Positions 40,966-49,683 of a stretch of 64,000 nucleotides of DNA are shown here, in pieces (within the stretch, counting starts at the first letter, position 1; every line of letters begins with the position of its first letter). The position numbers and the translations under genes are program-made. This DNA comes from Flavobacterium sp. N1736 (GTDB lineage: Bacteria > Bacteroidota > Bacteroidia > Flavobacteriales > Flavobacteriaceae), in contig NZ_CP109994.1 of the NCBI RefSeq assembly GCF_025947065.1, positions 2,542,001-2,606,000 of the forward strand, given 5' to 3'. Under the pieces are notes generated by a model that saw only the letters and a program-made list of their open reading frames with translations, was not told where the DNA came from and did no database searches.

Positions 40966-41733
40966 TTATCCCAGCCAATTTTTAAAATCCTGCACTTTTT
41001 CGCGGCTTACAATAACCTCATCTTCTTTATAAGTTGGCAAAATTACTTTCAATCTGGAATTGGTGTAAACCTGAATTTCTTTGATTGCCGGAAGTGGAAT
41101 AATAAATTTTCTGCTTACGCGAAAGAAGTTTTTCATGTCTAAATCCTGTTCCAGAATTTCTAATGTCGAATCGATCAGATAATTTCGATTGTCGAATGTA
41201 TGAATATAGGTTCCTTTGTTTTCACTAAAAAAACATTCGATTTCATCTGTTGTAATGACTTTTAAATGCTGACCAATTTTAACCGTAAATCGCTTTTTAA
41301 AATTCTTCTCAAAAGGATTTGACAACATTTGGCGTATTTGCTCAAAATCAACCTGAAGGTTTTTTGTTCCTGATTCTGCTTTAGGCAAACGAGCTTTGAA
41401 TTTATTAACCGCAACATCCAAATCATCTTCGTCAATAGGTTTTAAAAGATAATCGATACTGTTGAGTTTAAACGCTTTTAGAGCATATTCATCATAAGCG
41501 GTTGTAAAAATAATGGCGCTTTTAATATCTATTTTTTCAAAAATTTCAAACGACAAACCATCTGACAGCTGAATATCCAAAAAAATCAAATCCGGATGTT
41601 CATTATTTTTAAACCAATGAACAGATTCTTCTACAGAATGCAGCATGGTTTCTACAGCAATGTTAAGTTTCTCTAACTTTCGTTGCAATAACCTTGCAGC
41701 TGGTTTTTCGTCTTCTATTATTAATGTTGTCAT
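40966..41733 (-). CDS. LytTR family response regulator
   Basis: A 255-residue two-component regulator. The receiver domain (residues 1-120) has the acidic pocket LIIEDE, the phosphorylation site Asp53 in LIFLDIQLSDG, the switch Thr region FTTAYDEYALKAF, and the conserved Lys in YLLKPIDEDDL. A LytTR DNA-binding domain fills about 145-250 (FTVKIGQHLKVITTDEI, FFRVSRKFIIPL). The cognate kinase is probably the LytS-like protein at 42789, four genes upstream on the same strand. Targets are unknown. Confidence 0.94.
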   Translation of the reverse strand: MTTLIIEDEKPAARLLQRKLEKLNIAVETMLHSVEESVHWFKNNEHPDLIFLDIQLSDGLSFEIFEKIDIKSAIIFTTAYDEYALKAFKLNSIDYLLKPIDEDDLDVAVNKFKARLPKAESGTKNLQVDFEQIRQMLSNPFEKNFKKRFTVKIGQHLKVITTDEIECFFSENKGTYIHTFDNRNYLIDSTLEILEQDLDMKNFFRVSRKFIIPLPAIKEIQVYTNSRLKVILPTYKEDEVIVSREKVQDFKNWLG

Positions 41734-41770
41734 TTATTACAAAGCAAAGTTTAAAAAAGTAAAATTACAA

Positions 41771-42136
41771 TTATTCCCATTTATTACTGGCAGCTTCCTT
41801 TTTCATATATTCCTCAATTTTTCTTTGCTCCCAATCGGCACTAAAAAATATATCTCTTCCAAAAACAGATAATCCGTGAGCCAGTAAACCAATTCCCCAA
41901 AACAAAGCTGTCGAATAAGTTTGCCAGTCTAATAGTCCATTTTCATGAATTCCTTTTGAGAAAAAGTCGTCATTTACGCTGGCAACAATTATTAGGATAT
42001 TTATAATGATATAAATTCTTAAATGCGAATAAAATCCTCTTATTCTTTTTACTTTTCTGTACGCTACATTAAAGCGCTCATCTGTTGAAAATTCTTGCGA
42101 ATATTCTTCGTACATGCGTCTTCTAAATCTTCCCAT
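41771..42136 (-). CDS. 2TM domain-containing protein (copy 4)
   Basis: A 121-residue protein made of a single 2TM domain: charged helix (FNVAYRKVKRIRGFYSHLRI), two membrane helices (IIINILIIVASVND, ALFWGIGLLAHGLSVF) and a charged C-terminal signature DWEQRKIEEYMKKEA. The N terminus carries an extra basic stretch (MGRFRRRMYEEY). It is the last of four 2TM copies in the run 41771-44126 and directly precedes the LytTR gene. A signal-input or membrane-tethering role with the kinase is plausible, unproven. Confidence 0.85.
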   Translation of the reverse strand: MGRFRRRMYEEYSQEFSTDERFNVAYRKVKRIRGFYSHLRIYIIINILIIVASVNDDFFSKGIHENGLLDWQTYSTALFWGIGLLAHGLSVFGRDIFFSADWEQRKIEEYMKKEAASNKWE

Positions 42137-42151
42137 TATATTAAAATTAAA

Positions 42152-42469
42152 TTATTTCCATTGGTTTTCATTCTTTTTTTCTTTTTCCATAAATTCCTTA
42201 ATTTTTCTTTCTTCCCAGTCTTTTCCTAAAACCGGAAATACTTCAAAAACCTTTAATCCGTGAAAAATTACGCCTATTCCCCACCACATTAGCGGCCAGT
42301 AAAACCACAAATGATCTGGTGATGTATATAAATTAATAAAAATTAAAATGATATTAACACCAATAAAAGAGGTAAGATTTGCGTAAAATCCTTTTATACT
42401 TTCTACTTTCTTTCTTGCAAGATAGTATTTGTCGTCTTCATTAAAATCCATTTCCATAATTACTCCCAT
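42152..42469 (-). CDS. 2TM domain-containing protein (copy 3)
   Basis: A 105-residue protein with the 2TM pattern: YLARKKVESIKGFYANLTSFI, two membrane helices with YWPLMWWGIGVIFHGLKVFEV (parts YWPLMWWGIGVI and FHGLKVFEV), and DWEERKIKEFMEKEKK at the C terminus. It shares the junction sequence TGG(G/A)A(G/A)TAAT(T/C)ATGG with the copy upstream, so the two starts may be the first ATG (42469) or the second (42457). It lies between two other 2TM genes on the same strand. Confidence 0.85.
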   Translation of the reverse strand: MGVIMEMDFNEDDKYYLARKKVESIKGFYANLTSFIGVNIILIFINLYTSPDHLWFYWPLMWWGIGVIFHGLKVFEVFPVLGKDWEERKIKEFMEKEKKNENQWK

Positions 42470-42798
42470 TTTTGTTTTTTTTGTTTTTTATCTAAAATAT
42501 TTTTCAGTTTGCGTTCTTCCCATTCTTTACCAAAAATTTTGAAAGAAACTAATATCTCCAGTGCAGAAATCACATAAACACATGTCCATATTATCAATAT
42601 ATAGCCCGTTAAAAAATTGAACGGAAAGAAGTGTAACGGAAATCCATAATAATTTTTTAAAACATACGCAACCAATCCGATAATGTAAACAATGGTGTGA
42701 ATGTAAAATGATTTTAGTTTAATCACTTTTTTGCTGGCTATTTGAATATCAAACTTTTCACGATCATTACTAGCATTTGTTTCCATGATTATTTCCAT
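42460..42798 (-). CDS. 2TM domain-containing protein (copy 2)
   Basis: A 112-residue protein, the most diverged of the small 2TM copies: FDIQIASKKVIKLKSFYIHT at the start, two membrane helices with ILIIWTCVYVISALEILVSF, and EWEERKLKNILDKKQKK at the end. Its first ATG (42798) overlaps the kinase stop codon; an ATG 12 bp later gives METNAS, preserving the TAATCATGG junction seen also in copy 3. Between the two membrane helices it lacks the W-W-GIG motif of the other copies. Confidence 0.8.
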   Translation of the reverse strand: MEIIMETNASNDREKFDIQIASKKVIKLKSFYIHTIVYIIGLVAYVLKNYYGFPLHFFPFNFLTGYILIIWTCVYVISALEILVSFKIFGKEWEERKLKNILDKKQKKQKWE

Positions 42799-44126
42799 GT
42801 TTTTTTGTTATTCTCTTTTTCCAGAATCTCTCTGATTTTTCGTTCTTCCCAGTCAGAGCTGTAGCCAAAAACTTTAAAGGCGTGCATTACAAGTCCGAAT
42901 CCCCAACCTAAAGCCGAAAACCAAAACCATTGAAATCCAGGAGAATACCTCAAATTTATAAAAACTAAAAAAGGAATTACACAACAATACGAAATTATAT
43001 TTCCGTAAAAACCTTTTAATTCTTCAACTCTTTTTTTAGCTCTGAAATAGGCTTTATTTTCATCATTATAATCTGCACTTGTTTCCATAACTGTAATTTG
43101 TTTGGTTAAAATTGGAATTTTAACCGTGAAAGTTTCTTTGTTTTGTTCAATTAAAACCTTTCTATTGGTTATGATTCCGTAACGATTAACAATATTTTGC
43201 AAACCAACCCCTTGCCTGTCCTGCAAAACTTCTTTCTTTTGAAAATCATTTTGAATCGCAAGATATTCCCCATCAACAAAAATTCTGATATGTAACGGTT
43301 TTTGTTCACTTACAACATTGTGTTTTACCGTATTTTCAAGTAAAAGCTGTAACGATAACGGAACCACTTTTGCATCGGGATTTATATTGGTTGTAGGCAA
43401 TTCATAAAACAAACTATTCTCAAAACGCATTTTAAGCAAATTCATGTAGGTTTTTGCAAACGACAATTCATCTTCAACAGAAACTAATTCTTTATCTTTT
43501 TGCTCTAAAACGTAGCGGTATATTTTAGATAAAGAAGTAGTAAACCGTTGTGCATTATCAGGATTTTCTTCGATCAAAGAACTTAATACATTCAAACTAT
43601 TAAAAAGAAAATGCGGATCTATCTGATTTTTTAAACTTTCGAATTTTGCATTTGCTGTTCCTGCAATAATTTTTTGCTGGGTTACTTTATTTTCCTGATA
43701 TATTTTGTAGAAATGCAACGCGTGGAATATCAACAAAATGATAAAAGTAGTAACAGACGATTCTATATAATTTGCTGCTTTTTCATTTGCCAGAAAACTT
43801 ATTATCGGTCTTCTTTCGATCACAACCTCCGTAAAAATTCGAAGTATTAGAATAACGAACAGCGAAAGAAAAAATGAACTTATAAACCCGACTAAAATTC
43901 TTCTTGGCGAAAATCTGTTTCCTTCAAAAACCTTATCCAAATACACAAATAAAGATGCATTAACCACATACAGAACAACGCTGTACAACATGCAATACAA
44001 AAAATAAATATATAATTGGTTGTTAAAAACTTCAATTCCTACCGAAGCAAACCGAATTAAAAAGGAGAAAACAAAAACTATCCCGCCAATTAAAAAAGCT
44101 TTTAACAAATTTGGTTTTAAAGACAT
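42789..44126 (-). CDS. LytS-like sensor histidine kinase with a C-terminal 2TM domain
   Basis: A 445-residue membrane kinase. Four membrane helices (about residues 10-30, 38-60, 78-100 and 122-140) form the sensor region. The His_kinase motif LKNQIDPHFLFNSLNVLSSL follows with the phosphorylated His172, and the ATP-binding domain has LLLENTVKHNVV and GVGLQNIVNRYG (about 290-325). A separate 2TM domain (RAKKRVEELKGFYG through DWEERKIREILEKEN, about 365-440) is fused at the C terminus, so this kinase is the first of four 2TM copies. The probable partner is the LytTR regulator at 40966. Confidence 0.92.
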   Translation of the reverse strand: MSLKPNLLKAFLIGGIVFVFSFLIRFASVGIEVFNNQLYIYFLYCMLYSVVLYVVNASLFVYLDKVFEGNRFSPRRILVGFISSFFLSLFVILILRIFTEVVIERRPIISFLANEKAANYIESSVTTFIILLIFHALHFYKIYQENKVTQQKIIAGTANAKFESLKNQIDPHFLFNSLNVLSSLIEENPDNAQRFTTSLSKIYRYVLEQKDKELVSVEDELSFAKTYMNLLKMRFENSLFYELPTTNINPDAKVVPLSLQLLLENTVKHNVVSEQKPLHIRIFVDGEYLAIQNDFQKKEVLQDRQGVGLQNIVNRYGIITNRKVLIEQNKETFTVKIPILTKQITVMETSADYNDENKAYFRAKKRVEELKGFYGNIISYCCVIPFLVFINLRYSPGFQWFWFSALGWGFGLVMHAFKVFGYSSDWEERKIREILEKENNKKTWK

Positions 44127-44146
44127 TCTATTATTATTTTTTAAAT

Positions 44147-44770
44147 TTATTTTTTACAAGATTTTTGCGTTTCCAGCGCTCTTTCTAATCCCCATTTTGG
44201 AGAAAAAGGAGTTTCTGGTTTAAAAGTACCAAAAAGTTCAACAGCTTTATCAACCTGAGCACATAATGGTTTTGTATCAACACCTGTCCATTTTGCACCT
44301 CCTAATTGGTAATCAGCTTCACCAAAAACGGCTCTTGGATTATTTGGATTCAATGTTTTTGCTTTTGCATAAGCTTCCATAATTTTAGAAGAATATTTAG
44401 GCGCATTTGTCATTGGGTCCGCAACTACATAAGCGGTATAAATTAAAGCCTGAATAACGTATAATTCTGAATTACTCTGGTCTTTTATCATTTCAACATC
44501 AACTGCATCTTGTGCTTTTGTCAACATCAAATCAATTTTAGTTGGGTCTTTTTCACTAAATGCTGCAGTCGTGTTTACCATTGCCACATAATAATTAGGA
44601 AGCCAGCTTGTTTTCTCTGCCGAAGCAATTCTTTCAAACATTGCCGAAGCTTCTGTATTTTTTCCTTCTTTCCAAAGTCCGAAGGCTTTTCCCATTCCTT
44701 GTTCAAATTGTGTTTGTGCAGAGCTTATTACTACTACAAATAATGCGATCAAAGTGATAATTTTTTTCAT
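44147..44770 (-). CDS. Exported TPR-like protein of unknown function
   Basis: A 207-residue exported protein with signal peptide MKKIITLIALFVVVISSAQ. The mature chain is mostly helical, with repeats reminiscent of TPRs (FGLWKEGKNTEASAMFERIA, MEAYAKAKTLNPNNPRAVFG), and the single Cys pair lies near the C terminus. It lies between the histidine kinase and DUF2141 genes on the same strand. It could bind peptides or envelope components for the kinase, but this is only context. Confidence 0.75.
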   Translation of the reverse strand: MKKIITLIALFVVVISSAQTQFEQGMGKAFGLWKEGKNTEASAMFERIASAEKTSWLPNYYVAMVNTTAAFSEKDPTKIDLMLTKAQDAVDVEMIKDQSNSELYVIQALIYTAYVVADPMTNAPKYSSKIMEAYAKAKTLNPNNPRAVFGEADYQLGGAKWTGVDTKPLCAQVDKAVELFGTFKPETPFSPKWGLERALETQKSCKK

Positions 44771-44816
44771 TTTTAAGTAATTTTAATGGTTATTTTAATT
44801 TTTGTTAGTTACTATA

Positions 44817-45224
44817 TTATAGGGCAATTTCAATTTTTGAATCTTTATCAATAACAAATTTAGCATCTTTATAAGAAGGAGGTCCCATAAATCCTTTAGC
44901 ATTGTTTGATGCTGCATAATCTTCAGAAGGAATTCCCATTGCGTTTTTATCCAGTTTTCCGTTGTTGTTTTCATCGTGATACGTTGAAATCGCATATTCA
45001 CCAGCCGGAAGATTGTCAAATGTTACAACTGCTTTTTCATCTTTAATTTCAGAAGTAAGGCTTTTGTATGCTGTTTTCAAAAATGTACCTTCTGAGTTGT
45101 ACAAACCTACTTTCACAATTCCTGTACTGGTTTTTAAACCTGAAACAGAAACGGTTAGTTTTACATTTTGAGCAGACATTAAACTGCAGATAAACAACAT
45201 TGTCATTGTAATAATTTTGGTCAT
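44817..45224 (-). CDS. DUF2141 domain-containing exported protein
   Basis: A 135-residue protein with signal peptide MTKIITMTMLFICSLMSAQ. The mature part matches the DUF2141 pattern: TGIVKVGLYNSEGTF, YHDENNNGKLDKNAMGIPSE with an acidic calcium-loop-like sequence, and GFMGPPSYKDAKF. Such proteins often sit next to TonB receptors or histidine kinases in flavobacteria. It starts a run ending in the LytTR gene. The function is unknown; the DxNxNGxxD segment may bind calcium. Confidence 0.88.
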   Translation of the reverse strand: MTKIITMTMLFICSLMSAQNVKLTVSVSGLKTSTGIVKVGLYNSEGTFLKTAYKSLTSEIKDEKAVVTFDNLPAGEYAISTYHDENNNGKLDKNAMGIPSEDYAASNNAKGFMGPPSYKDAKFVIDKDSKIEIAL

Positions 45225-45252
45225 GAGTTTGTTTTTTAAGGTTATTTTATTT

Positions 45253-45276
45253 GTTTCAAGTTTCAGGTTTCAAGTT
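45253..45276. repeat. Family A repeat unit between DUF2141 and the TonB receptor
   Basis: TTTCAAGTTTCAGGTTTCAAG in one orientation. The 426-bp gap 45225-45650 is filled by this plus family C (45305-45400) and family B (45487-45651) elements; I see no gene in it. Confidence 0.6.
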
Positions 45277-45304
45277 TTGTTGATTGATGATTAAAACTCT
45301 TTTT

Positions 45305-45400
45305 TTTAAGATTCTAAGTTTCTGAGTAACTATCCCGAGGCTTCGGGACTAAGTTTTTTCTTAGTGTCTTAGAATCTTAGTAACTTAGTGCCTTCTAATT
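45305..45400. repeat. Palindromic repeat, family C
   Basis: AAGATTCTAAGTTTCTGAG at the left and CTTAGAATCTTAGTAACTTAG at the right (written in parts: CTTAGAATCTTAG, TAACTTAG) are diverged complements around the hairpin CCCGAGGCTTCGGG. Confidence 0.7.
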
Positions 45401-45486
45401 TTATACTTCAAAAGTATGCTGGTTTTTATTCTTTTAAAATTAAATAATACTGAGTTGTTGATTTTTGCGACTGAATTGTTTTTTTG

Positions 45487-45651
45487 AGGTTCAAAGGTTC
45501 AGAGTGGCAAAGGTTCAAAGGTTTTCTAGATTCTTCGAATCTTATAATCTATAAAATATTTTATCTTTTGCTAAGAAACCTCTGTCCCTTCAAACCTTTG
45601 CAACTCTGAACCTTTGCAACTCTGAACCTTTGCCCCTTTGAACCTCCTTCT
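45487..45651. repeat. Long palindromic repeat, family B, before the TonB receptor stop
   Basis: Left arm GAGGTTCAAAGGTTCAGAG with GGCAAAGGTTCAAAGG, right arm units CCTTTGCAACTCTGAACC (three times, degenerate) and CCTTTGAACCTCC. The centre is A/T-rich. The three tandem 16-nt units in the right arm look like a short array. Confidence 0.75.
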
Positions 45652-47810
45652 TAAAGATTCTTCAACTGATTCTCATTTTTATTATCACTAATTGTCCAGA
45701 AGAAACCAACGAAGAAAAATCGGTCTGCGGTTGGCGTTACGGCTTGTCTGTTATAGATTCCGGTTGCGTCTGGGGTTTTAGCATAATCATATCCAAAAAC
45801 GTTTTGTGATCCTAACACATTTGAAACTGAGAAATACAGGATTTTTTGTGTTGTTAATAAATACGCCCAGTTAAAACTCAAACTATTATATGATTTTGTT
45901 TTTCCGTTCATGAATTGTGTTTGATTTGGATCATTATACGGACGTCCTGAACTATAACTGTTTGTAAACCCAATTTGCGATTTCCAATCTGTAATAAAAT
46001 ATTTTGTTACAATTGATAAACTGTGATTTGCTATGAAACTAGGAGTTGCCATCGTTGGAAAATTCTTGTATTGTCTTTCAGAATCGATATAAGAATAGGA
46101 AATCCAATATTCAAGATGTTTGATCAAATTGCTGTCTCTCCAAAATAAATCTAATCCTTTTGCATATCCTGAACCATTATTATTGAAAACCGAATTGTAA
46201 GCAATATCTTTTGTGTCATATTGAACTAAATTGCTGTAATCTTTATAATATGCTTCGGCTCTAAAAGTTTGTCCCGGTTTTGTAAATTGATAGTTTAAAA
46301 TATAATGCTGCGCTTTTTCACTCTCAAACTGATGGTATTTTGAATATTTGATATAATCGACAACCGGTGTTTGAGAAAAATCTCCGTAAGCAAATGAAAA
46401 CTGACTTGTTTTAGAAACTTTATAAGCAATAGAAGCTCTTGGCGCAATATTGGTTTCATTTAATAAACTATTGTTCGAAAGCCTTGCTCCTACTTTTAAA
46501 GCCAGATTTTTAGAGAATAAAATATCTCCTTCGGTATAAAAAGCAGCAATATTTGAATCGTAACCGTTTGCAACATCAATAGAAATATTATCCTTGAAAT
46601 TTTCATTGAATTTTGTGATAAAATAATCAGCTCCAAAAGATAATTTAAAGTAATTCGAAATATTTTTTCTCAGCTTTAATTTCAACTGCGCTGCATTTTC
46701 ATTAGAATCTACATCGTTAATATCATACTTAACTTTGTTTTTGCTGTACCCGTAACTAATTCCGGATGTAAGCTGCCAGCCTGTTCCAAAATCACCTTTG
46801 TAAGAACCATTTAAGTAAAAATTATTATTATTTAAGTCCGTTCTTATAGGATCAACAAAATTTACATTTTTTTGATTTAAATCAAATTTCTCCGAATCGA
46901 AAGCAGCATATAATTTTAAAATTCCTCTTTCAAAATGATAACGGTACACGGCTTCACCACCCAAAGATTGATATGGATTATTCCAGTCTACATTTTGAGG
47001 AATCACAGCCTGATAAGGCGCTAAATTGATATAATTGGTATTGATACTAAAAGAGCTTTTTTTCCATTTTTGAGTATTTCCAACTCCCAAACCAACAGTC
47101 ATTAAAGCAATATCTGTTTTATTCTGGTCTGGTTCATCTTGCGTATTCAACAATAAAACACTTGATAAAGCTTCGCCGTATTCTGCAGAATAACCTCCGG
47201 TAGAAAATGCAATTCCGCTAAACAAGAAAGGTGAAAAACGGCTTCGGGTTGGTAAATTATTCGTCGTTGCGCCATAAGGCTGCGCTACACGAAGTCCGTC
47301 AACAAAAGTTTGAGTTTCACTGGCTTCACCTCCACGAACAAACAAACGCCCGTCTTCGCCAACAGTTTGCGTTCCCGGCAATGTTTGCAGAGCCGCAACA
47401 ATATTTCCGGCAGAACCCGCAGTCGTTACAATATCTAAAGGTTTTAAAACCGAAACTCTTGCTTTATCGCCGGATTCTAATGTTCCGGCAGTAATAACAA
47501 CGGCATCCAGCGCGTTTACGTTTTCTCTTAGTTTTACCGTTTGATCTTTAAAATTTGCAACATCAATTTCTTTTTTGAATGTTTCATAAAGTAAAAAACT
47601 TACTACTATAAATTGATTTCCTGTGGCTGTGGTTTCAAAAGAAAAATCTCCCGTTTCAGAACTTGTTGCACCATCATAAGTGCCGTCGATATAAACATTT
47701 GCTCCCGGAACTGGTTTTCCTTTATCATCAACCACTTTTCCTGAAATGGTATTTTGAGCAAAAATAAAAGACGTAAGTAATAATAAAATAATTGTAAAAT
47801 TGGTTTTCAT
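45651..47810 (-). CDS. TonB-dependent outer-membrane receptor with N-terminal carboxypeptidase-like domain
   Basis: A 719-residue TonB-dependent receptor. The ATG at 47810 gives a signal peptide (MKTNFTIILLLLTSFIFA); a frame from 47849 adds 13 residues. After it lies a carboxypeptidase-D regulatory-like domain (NTISGKVVDDKGKPVPGANV, about residues 20-95), the plug (VTTAGSAGNIVAALQTLPGT and LFVRGGEASETQTFVDGLR, about 125-180) and a 22-stranded barrel ending in FFVGFFWTISDNKN. Its cargo is unknown. It precedes DUF2141 and the TPR-like, kinase, 2TM and LytTR genes on the same strand, suggesting a sensed-nutrient module. Confidence 0.92.
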   Translation of the reverse strand: MKTNFTIILLLLTSFIFAQNTISGKVVDDKGKPVPGANVYIDGTYDGATSSETGDFSFETTATGNQFIVVSFLLYETFKKEIDVANFKDQTVKLRENVNALDAVVITAGTLESGDKARVSVLKPLDIVTTAGSAGNIVAALQTLPGTQTVGEDGRLFVRGGEASETQTFVDGLRVAQPYGATTNNLPTRSRFSPFLFSGIAFSTGGYSAEYGEALSSVLLLNTQDEPDQNKTDIALMTVGLGVGNTQKWKKSSFSINTNYINLAPYQAVIPQNVDWNNPYQSLGGEAVYRYHFERGILKLYAAFDSEKFDLNQKNVNFVDPIRTDLNNNNFYLNGSYKGDFGTGWQLTSGISYGYSKNKVKYDINDVDSNENAAQLKLKLRKNISNYFKLSFGADYFITKFNENFKDNISIDVANGYDSNIAAFYTEGDILFSKNLALKVGARLSNNSLLNETNIAPRASIAYKVSKTSQFSFAYGDFSQTPVVDYIKYSKYHQFESEKAQHYILNYQFTKPGQTFRAEAYYKDYSNLVQYDTKDIAYNSVFNNNGSGYAKGLDLFWRDSNLIKHLEYWISYSYIDSERQYKNFPTMATPSFIANHSLSIVTKYFITDWKSQIGFTNSYSSGRPYNDPNQTQFMNGKTKSYNSLSFNWAYLLTTQKILYFSVSNVLGSQNVFGYDYAKTPDATGIYNRQAVTPTADRFFFVGFFWTISDNKNENQLKNL

Positions 47811-47950
47811 GTCATCTTGGTTTTTGATGAAGCAAATATATTTTAACAATCGAAGGTATAAAATAATAAATAACCCAATTGTAGAATTTTGTGGATGAGT
47901 TGTAAATTACTTATTCGTATCTTAGCTTTCACGTTTAAAAACTATTAATC

Positions 47951-48409
47951 ATGTCAGAAAGTAAAAGAGTTTCAAATTTATACCAATCCATTTATAATGG
48001 AAATCCGTGGCTTGAGGTCACATTAGCAGATACTTTAAAAGATGTTACCGCAGCGCAGGCTTACAAAAAAGCAAATCCTAATTTGAATACAATTTGGGAA
48101 ATTGTCAACCATTTAATTCAATGGAGAAGAAATATTTTAAGACGTGTTCAGGGAGAAATAATTACAACGCCCGATCATAATTATTTTGTACCTATTTTAG
48201 ATTCATCTGAACCGGCCTGGGAACAATCTCTGCAAAGTCTTGCAAAATCTCAGGAATTATGGACTGCCTTTTTGAGTGATTTTGATGATGCCGGTTTTGA
48301 TAAAATAGATCCAAATAACAATCATAATTTTTATGAAGATATTCACGGAATTATTCAGCATGACGTTTATCATTTAGGACAAATTGTTATTTTGAAGAAA
48401 TTGGTTTAA
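47951..48409 (+). CDS. DinB family protein
   Basis: A 152-residue cytoplasmic protein with a four-helix DinB fold and a probable metal site: His in IVNHLIQWRRNILRR (about residues 52-66) and the pair in IQHDVYHLGQIVILKK (about 137-152). Members are stress-inducible metal-dependent enzymes, including thiol-S-transferases, but many have no known substrate. It lies in front of an acetyltransferase and a VOC protein, 12 bp from the next gene. Confidence 0.85.
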   Translation: MSESKRVSNLYQSIYNGNPWLEVTLADTLKDVTAAQAYKKANPNLNTIWEIVNHLIQWRRNILRRVQGEIITTPDHNYFVPILDSSEPAWEQSLQSLAKSQELWTAFLSDFDDAGFDKIDPNNNHNFYEDIHGIIQHDVYHLGQIVILKKLV

Positions 48410-48420
48410 AGTCTTTTATA

Positions 48421-48993
48421 ATGACAGAAAAAGAAAAAATGATTGCCGGAGAATATTACATTGCCGGAGACCCTGTTTTGGTAAAAGAACGCAGAAAGGC
48501 TAAAATTTTATTGCATCGCTTGAATGTTATCGAATATCGCCTGACAAAAAAAGCAAAGGAAATTTTAGCAGAATTAATTCCGAATTCAGGCAAGAGTTTT
48601 TATATAGAACCTCCGTTTCATTGCGATTACGGATACAATATTACTTGTGGCGACAACGTTTATTTTAACGTGAATTGCGTTGTTTTAGATTGTGCGCCGG
48701 TAAATATTGGATCGAATGTGTTTTTTGCACCAAATGTTCAAATTTATACGGCAACGCATCCGCTTGACGCCGAATTAAGAAAAACACTCGAAAACGCTTT
48801 GCCTGTTTCTATTGGCGACGATTGCTGGATTGGCGGAAACGCTGTAATTTGTCCGGGCGTAACTATTGGAAAAGGCTGCGTTATTGGCGCAGGATCTGTA
48901 GTAACAAAAGACATTCCGGACAATTCATTAGCGGTTGGAAATCCGGCGAAAATTATTAGAAAATTAAATCAGGAACCTGAATCAAATTCATAA
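48421..48993 (+). CDS. Hexapeptide-repeat O-acetyltransferase (maltose/galactoside/NodL type)
   Basis: A 190-residue acetyl-CoA-dependent sugar O-acetyltransferase with left-handed beta-helix hexapeptide repeats (VNIGSNVFFAPNVQIYTATHPLDAELR in parts NIGSNVFFAPNVQI and YTATHPLDAELR; IGDDCWIGGNAVICPGVTIG; GCVIGAGSVVTKDIPDNSLAVG). The catalytic His is in YTATHPLD (about residue 116), and GNPAKIIRKL is the normal end. The start MTEKEKMIAGEYYIAGDPVL is the family N terminus. Its stop overlaps the next gene by one base. Confidence 0.9.
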   Translation: MTEKEKMIAGEYYIAGDPVLVKERRKAKILLHRLNVIEYRLTKKAKEILAELIPNSGKSFYIEPPFHCDYGYNITCGDNVYFNVNCVVLDCAPVNIGSNVFFAPNVQIYTATHPLDAELRKTLENALPVSIGDDCWIGGNAVICPGVTIGKGCVIGAGSVVTKDIPDNSLAVGNPAKIIRKLNQEPESNS

Positions 48994-49382
48994 TGCTTAC
49001 CTTAAATAAAGTTCATCATATTGCCATTTTATGCTCTGATTATCAAAAATCTAAAACTTTTTATACCGAGGTTTTAGGGCTGACTACTATTAGAGAAATT
49101 TATCGCGAAGAACGCCAATCCTATAAACTTGATTTGGCATTAAACGGTATTTATGTTGTCGAATTATTTTCATTCCCAAATCCGCCACAACGTCCTTCAA
49201 GACCTGAAGCTGTTGGTTTGCGTCATTTGGCATTTGAAGTTATCAACTTAGATGAAACAGTCGATTTTTTAAACTCGAAAAATATAGAATCAGAACCTAT
49301 TCGAATTGATGAAACAACCGAAAAGCGATTTACGTTTATTGCTGATCCAGATTTGTTGCCAATTGAATTTTATGAGCGATAA
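48993..49382 (+). CDS. VOC family metalloprotein (glyoxalase I-like, GloA2/YaeR type)
   Basis: A 129-residue VOC protein. The four metal-ligand positions are visible: His in VHHIAILCSDYQKS (near residue 8), Glu in VVELFSFP (about 55), His in GLRHLAFEV (about 75) and Glu in LLPIEFYER (about 124). The arrangement matches the GloA2 branch, whose exact substrate is unsettled. Its start overlaps the acetyltransferase stop codon, indicating co-transcription. Confidence 0.88.
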   Translation: MLTLNKVHHIAILCSDYQKSKTFYTEVLGLTTIREIYREERQSYKLDLALNGIYVVELFSFPNPPQRPSRPEAVGLRHLAFEVINLDETVDFLNSKNIESEPIRIDETTEKRFTFIADPDLLPIEFYER

Positions 49383-49391
49383 GAACTAAGA

Positions 49392-49437
49392 TTCAGAGGT
49401 TCAGAGTTGCAAAGGTTCAAAGAGACAAAGGTTTTCT
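49392..49437. repeat. Family B repeat unit
   Basis: TCAGAGGTTCAGAGTTGCAA and AGGTTCAAAGAGACAAAGG in one orientation, next to the family G palindrome. Confidence 0.55.
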
Positions 49438-49448
49438 CATTTTATGTC

Positions 49449-49543
49449 ATTTCGACTAAAGGGAGAAATCACACTAGTAGATCGACAAAGATTGTCGACA
49501 TTTCTTTACCGAGTTTCTAGTGTGATTTCTCCTTCGTCGAAAA
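49449..49543. repeat. Palindromic repeat, family G (AGAAATCACACTAG / CTAGTGTGATTTCT)
   Basis: A perfect 14-bp arm pair at 49464-49477 and 49517-49530, extended outward by TTTCGACTAAAGGG and CCTTCGTCGAAA. The gap 49383-49731 holds this, a family B unit and the promoter box at 49684-49691; a long open frame through it is only the repeat. Confidence 0.75.
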
Positions 49544-49683
49544 GACAAACAGTGCGTTTCATCATAATTGTAAAAAAAACTTCCCTTTATACGACATCAT
49601 TACTTAATGAGAGAATTTTCCTCTTTAATTGCGTTTTAACACATTATATTGATTCTTTTCTACAAAAAACCGAATTTGATTCT

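Noticed and set aside
45600..45651. Short tandem CTTTGCAACTCTGAAC units that look like a small CRISPR array
   Set aside because: The units are adjacent with no spacers, vary in sequence, and form the right arm of a palindrome; no cas genes are nearby.
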